Shown: positions 13,216 through 15,468 of the stretch, piece by piece
Numbering within the stretch: position 1 is the first letter of the stretch
Layout of the letters: every line of letters starts with the position of its first letter
NCBI GenBank assembly: GCA_050692985.1
Contig: JBOGVZ010000038.1
Coordinates: forward strand, 1-15,468
Reading direction: 5' to 3'
Source of the DNA: JBOGVZ01 sp050692985
GTDB taxonomy: Bacteria > Actinomycetota > UBA4738 > CALAEC01
DNA: 15,468 nt
Notes under the pieces: model-generated
The model's database searches: none
Seen by the model: only the letters and a program-made list of their open reading frames with translations
What the model was told of the DNA's origin: nothing
Translations under genes and position numbers: made by a program

Positions 13216-13946
13216 GCAGGGAGGAAGGTCGCGGCAAGCTCCCCCGCGGCCTGCGTGAGCTCGACGAGATCGACGCTGTGTTCGCTGCGTTGTCACACCA
13301 AACGCGGCGTCACATCCTCCAGGTTCTGGCGGCGAGGGATGGGGAGATGACCGCGGGAGACCTGAGCGCTCGATTCGCGCATTCATGGCCGACCACCACC
13401 CGGCATCTGGGTCTTCTCCTGGAGGCCGGCCTCGTGACCGTCGAGGCTGTGGGACGAGAGCGCCGGTACCAGATCGCTCGTCAGCGTCTCGGCGACGTCC
13501 TCGCGCTCTGGCTGGGGAGCGTCGGGTTCGGTGTGCACCGCTTGAAGAACGGCAGAACGGCAGAGGAGGATCCGATGAGTCGAATGAGCCGCCTGGAATC
13601 CATCGTGTCGAAGCTCCCGGAAGCCGAGCGCGTCGACATCGAGGAATGGGGGGACCACCCGTCCTTCCGCGTGCGGGGGAAGAACTTCGTCTTTTGCGAC
13701 GCGGCCGCCAAGCACCTATCCCTCAAACTCTCGAGGGAGGAGGCCGAGGCCGTGGTAGCGACCTACTCCGCGGCCGAGCCGACGGGGTACGGATTGGGAC
13801 GGCACGGCTGGGTCTCGCTCACCGTGGAGCCCGACGCGAGCGACGAGCGCTGGCAGCAGATCGCCGAGTGGGTGCGGACGTCGTACACACTTGTTGCACC
13901 GAGATCGCTCGCCCGGCTCGTCCTGGCCGACGACGGTCTCCGGTGA
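13212..13946 (+). CDS. ArsR-family regulator fused to a YjbR/MmcQ-like domain
   Basis: 244 residues. Residues 15-110 form an ArsR-like winged helix: IDAVFAALSHQTRRHILQVL, then MTAGDLSARFAHSWPTTTRH as helix-turn-helix and VEAVGRERRYQI as the wing. No metal-binding cysteine motif is visible. Residues 122-244 match the YjbR/MmcQ (DUF419) fold: W-G-D-HPSFRVRGKNFVF, then LKLSREEAEA and a final helix before VAPRSLARLV. ArsR proteins normally end near residue 115, so this is a fusion. The in-frame ATG at 13575 (Met122) has AGGAGG (13564-13569) 5 bases upstream and could yield a separate 123-residue YjbR-like protein. The start GTG 13212 overlaps the previous stop. Likely the repressor of its own operon. 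Confidence 0.8.
   Translation: MSREEGRGKLPRGLRELDEIDAVFAALSHQTRRHILQVLAARDGEMTAGDLSARFAHSWPTTTRHLGLLLEAGLVTVEAVGRERRYQIARQRLGDVLALWLGSVGFGVHRLKNGRTAEEDPMSRMSRLESIVSKLPEAERVDIEEWGDHPSFRVRGKNFVFCDAAAKHLSLKLSREEAEAVVATYSAAEPTGYGLGRHGWVSLTVEPDASDERWQQIAEWVRTSYTLVAPRSLARLVLADDGLR
13564..13577 (+). promoter_or_regulatory. Internal ribosome binding site and ATG within the fusion gene
   Basis: AGGAGG (13564-13569) followed 5 bases later by ATG 13575, exactly at the junction between the ArsR-like and YjbR-like domains. It is a stronger site than that of the gene's own start. Confidence 0.5.
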
Positions 13947-15112
13947 CGGCGGCGCAGGCCGCGCTCGTTCCTCGCTCGGATTACCCGGCGCTCCAGGAGT
14001 GCACCTACCTCAACCAGGCAGCGCTCGGGCTGGTCCCGGCGCAGGCTCTCGACGCCATGACCACGTTCCTGCGCGATGTGGCACAGCACGGCAACCTCCG
14101 ACTCTCCGACGAGGAGGAAGAGCGTGTCCTCGATGACCTGCGGGCCGCTGCGGCCGGGCTCCTCGACGCGCCGACGACGTGGATCGCGATCACCGGGGGT
14201 GCGAGCGAGGCCCTCGGTCAGGTCACCGCGGCCTTGGGATCGATCGATGGGTCCGTCGTCTTGGTCTCGTACGATTTCCCGAGCGTGACCTATCCGTGGC
14301 TCGCGGAACGGGAACGCCGCGGCACAGAGATCGTCTGGGTAGATGACACGCCGGAACACGATCTCACCCAGGAGCTGGTCCGGGCGATCGACGCTTCCAC
14401 TAAGGCGGTGTGCATCAGCGCTGTGCAGTACGCCACGGGTACCGCCGTCGATGTGCCCGTAGTGACGGAACGAGCCAGTGACGTAGGGTGTCGGGTCATC
14501 GTCGACGCCACTCAGTTGGCGGGCGCCGGCCCGGTCAGCATGCGGGAGTGGTCCGCGGACGCCGTCGTGTGTAGCGGTTACAAGTGGTTGTCGTCACACG
14601 GCGGCGTGGCGCTTCTGGCGCTCGCGCCAGACCTCATCGCGGCGACGCCACGCCTCGTCGGGTGGAAGGGGAGCGACGAGCCCTTCTCCTTCGACCCGAA
14701 GACCCTGCGACTGGCCCCGGACGCTCGGCGGTTCGAGCTGTCGACCATCTCGTATGCGTCCGCCGTCGGGCTCCTCACCTCGATCGGTCTGCTTCGGGAC
14801 TGTGGGATCGAGAGGATCGCCGCCCACGCTCGGGGCCTGGCAAGCCAGCTGATCGACGGCGTCGAACCGCTAGGGTGGTCGCCGTACCGACCGCTCTCCG
14901 ATCCTGCGTCGAGCAACCATATCGTTGCCCTGCGCCACCCCGTGGCCGACGTCCGGCACGTCCAACGCGTCCTCTCCGAGGAGCACCGGATCATCTGCAG
15001 CGGCCGGGGAGGCAATCTCCGGATCTCCCTCCATCTGTACAACGACGCGAGCGACGTCGAGGCCTTGGTCGATGCCCTCAGCGCCGTTGGGGTCGTTCCC
15101 CGCGACCGGTGA
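13943..15112 (+). CDS. PLP-dependent class-V aminotransferase (cysteine desulfurase-like fold)
   Basis: 389 residues from GTG 13943, which overlaps the previous stop (GTGA); the frame is open further upstream but only as a shadow of the regulator gene. Typical class-V features: TYLNQAALG near the N-terminus, a glycine-containing TGGASEA at about 84-90 for the cofactor phosphate, D188 in VDATQLAG stacking on the pyridine ring with Q191 next to it, and K214 in SGYKWL as the Schiff-base lysine. The C-terminal domain ends with the NLRISLHLYN strand. The usual His before the lysine is Tyr here, and no desulfurase active-site cysteine loop is evident, so it may be an epimerase, lyase or aminotransferase, not a true desulfurase. 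Substrate unknown. It is the third gene of the 12883 operon and presumably under the same repressor. Confidence 0.88.
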   Translation: MTAAQAALVPRSDYPALQECTYLNQAALGLVPAQALDAMTTFLRDVAQHGNLRLSDEEEERVLDDLRAAAAGLLDAPTTWIAITGGASEALGQVTAALGSIDGSVVLVSYDFPSVTYPWLAERERRGTEIVWVDDTPEHDLTQELVRAIDASTKAVCISAVQYATGTAVDVPVVTERASDVGCRVIVDATQLAGAGPVSMREWSADAVVCSGYKWLSSHGGVALLALAPDLIAATPRLVGWKGSDEPFSFDPKTLRLAPDARRFELSTISYASAVGLLTSIGLLRDCGIERIAAHARGLASQLIDGVEPLGWSPYRPLSDPASSNHIVALRHPVADVRHVQRVLSEEHRIICSGRGGNLRISLHLYNDASDVEALVDALSAVGVVPRDR

Positions 15113-15427
15113 GCTGGCGGGCTGGATCGGTGCACCCAGCTGGACAGAAGTGGAAGGGATGCCTCGCATGCCGCGGAAATGCCGCAGCTTGCATACAAAT
15201 TTGTCCAAACTGATGTCGCCGGCGTGCCGGCGGGCCGGGCGCAGGTCCCGGGCGAGTTCCTCCCAGCTCAGGGTGCGAGCGAGCGCCCCGCTGGGGAGGT
15301 CCCGAGCCCCGCTCCCGGTGCTACTGACCGCGATGGCCTCCGCGCGATCCAACCCCCGCCCCGAGCGCAGCCGACTGAGACTGTGTGGTGAGATTCCGGG
15401 GGTGTGGGGCGCGAGAGAGGAGGGACG
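15113..15427. other. Intergenic region at right end
   Basis: 315 bases with no supported gene. A possible stem follows the aminotransferase stop: GCTGG (15121-15125) with CCAGC (15136-15140), no T-run. A perfect 10-base palindrome ACAAATTTGT lies at 15195-15204 in a locally AT-rich patch, a possible protein-binding site. No promoter could be assigned for the gene at 15428. Confidence 0.5.
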
Positions 15428-15468
15428 ATGGTTCTCGCTCGGGAGCTTCGTTTCTGCTTCATCATGGA
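15428..15468 (+). CDS. Start of a gene cut by the window edge
   Basis: ATG 15428 is preceded by AGGAGGG (15418-15424), 3-5 bases upstream, a strong ribosome binding site. Thirteen codons are visible (MVLARELRFCFIM), still open at the edge. Too short to name. Confidence 0.4.
   Translation, partial: MVLARELRFCFIM

Noticed and set aside
14870..15352. Minus-strand ORF spanning the end of the aminotransferase gene
   Set aside because: Half of it is antisense to the aminotransferase, and the rest shows no domain or ribosome binding site.
1..15468. CRISPR array, insertion sequence or transposase
   Set aside because: No regularly spaced direct repeats and no transposase or integrase motifs were found on either strand.

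Overview
The window is high-GC DNA with very short leaders, many GTG starts and ATGA/GTGA-type gene overlaps. Together with the protein families present (small ECF sigma factors each overlapping a single-pass membrane protein, and anchored seven-bladed beta-propellers), this points to an actinomycete-like bacterium (Actinomycetota), probably a poorly described lineage. The taxonomic call is an inference from style and families; there is no rRNA or complete tRNA to confirm it.

Layout. 1-1394: the 3' end of a beta-propeller gene cut by the window edge, then a small lipoprotein gene. 1575-2796 (+): ECF sigma factor plus overlapping membrane protein with a four-cysteine outer domain. 2869-4732 (-): second ECF sigma factor plus overlapping anti-sigma-like membrane protein. 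4870-7393 (+): two-gene unit, a secreted protein with a C-terminal membrane anchor followed by a membrane-anchored beta-propeller. 7601-9266 (+): third ECF sigma factor plus overlapping anti-sigma-like beta-propeller. 9267-9739: gene-poor, with a frameshifted relic. 9740-10933 (-) and 11064-12293 (+): divergently transcribed pair of membrane-anchored propellers without a sigma gene. 12294-12882: non-coding, holding a degenerate repeat and the 3' half of a tRNA-Met. 12883-15112 (+): a tightly overlapping operon of a dimeric alpha/beta-barrel protein, an ArsR-YjbR fusion regulator and a class-V aminotransferase. A start codon with a strong ribosome binding site lies at the right edge.

How it may work together. 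Five of the membrane proteins share one transmembrane cassette (ending RAF-L/T or a close variant) joined to different outer sensor or propeller domains. The two of these that sit next to a sigma gene also carry a cytoplasmic PVPDL-x-x-EIR-x-RRP segment, a plausible sigma-binding part. The three without a neighbouring sigma gene lack it. All three transcription units of those orphans (4870-7393, 9740-10933, 11064-12293) are preceded by the same ECF-type promoter, GAACC-N16-CGTC with identical spacing. I infer a small local regulon: membrane sensors restrain ECF sigma factors, and the released sigma turns on further anchored propeller proteins. This is the most interesting feature of the window.

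The tRNA-Met 3' fragment at about 12606-12647 looks like the right-hand attachment site of an integrated element lying to its left, so the sigma/propeller cluster may be mobile or acquired DNA. The operon from 12883 would then be ordinary flanking chromosome.
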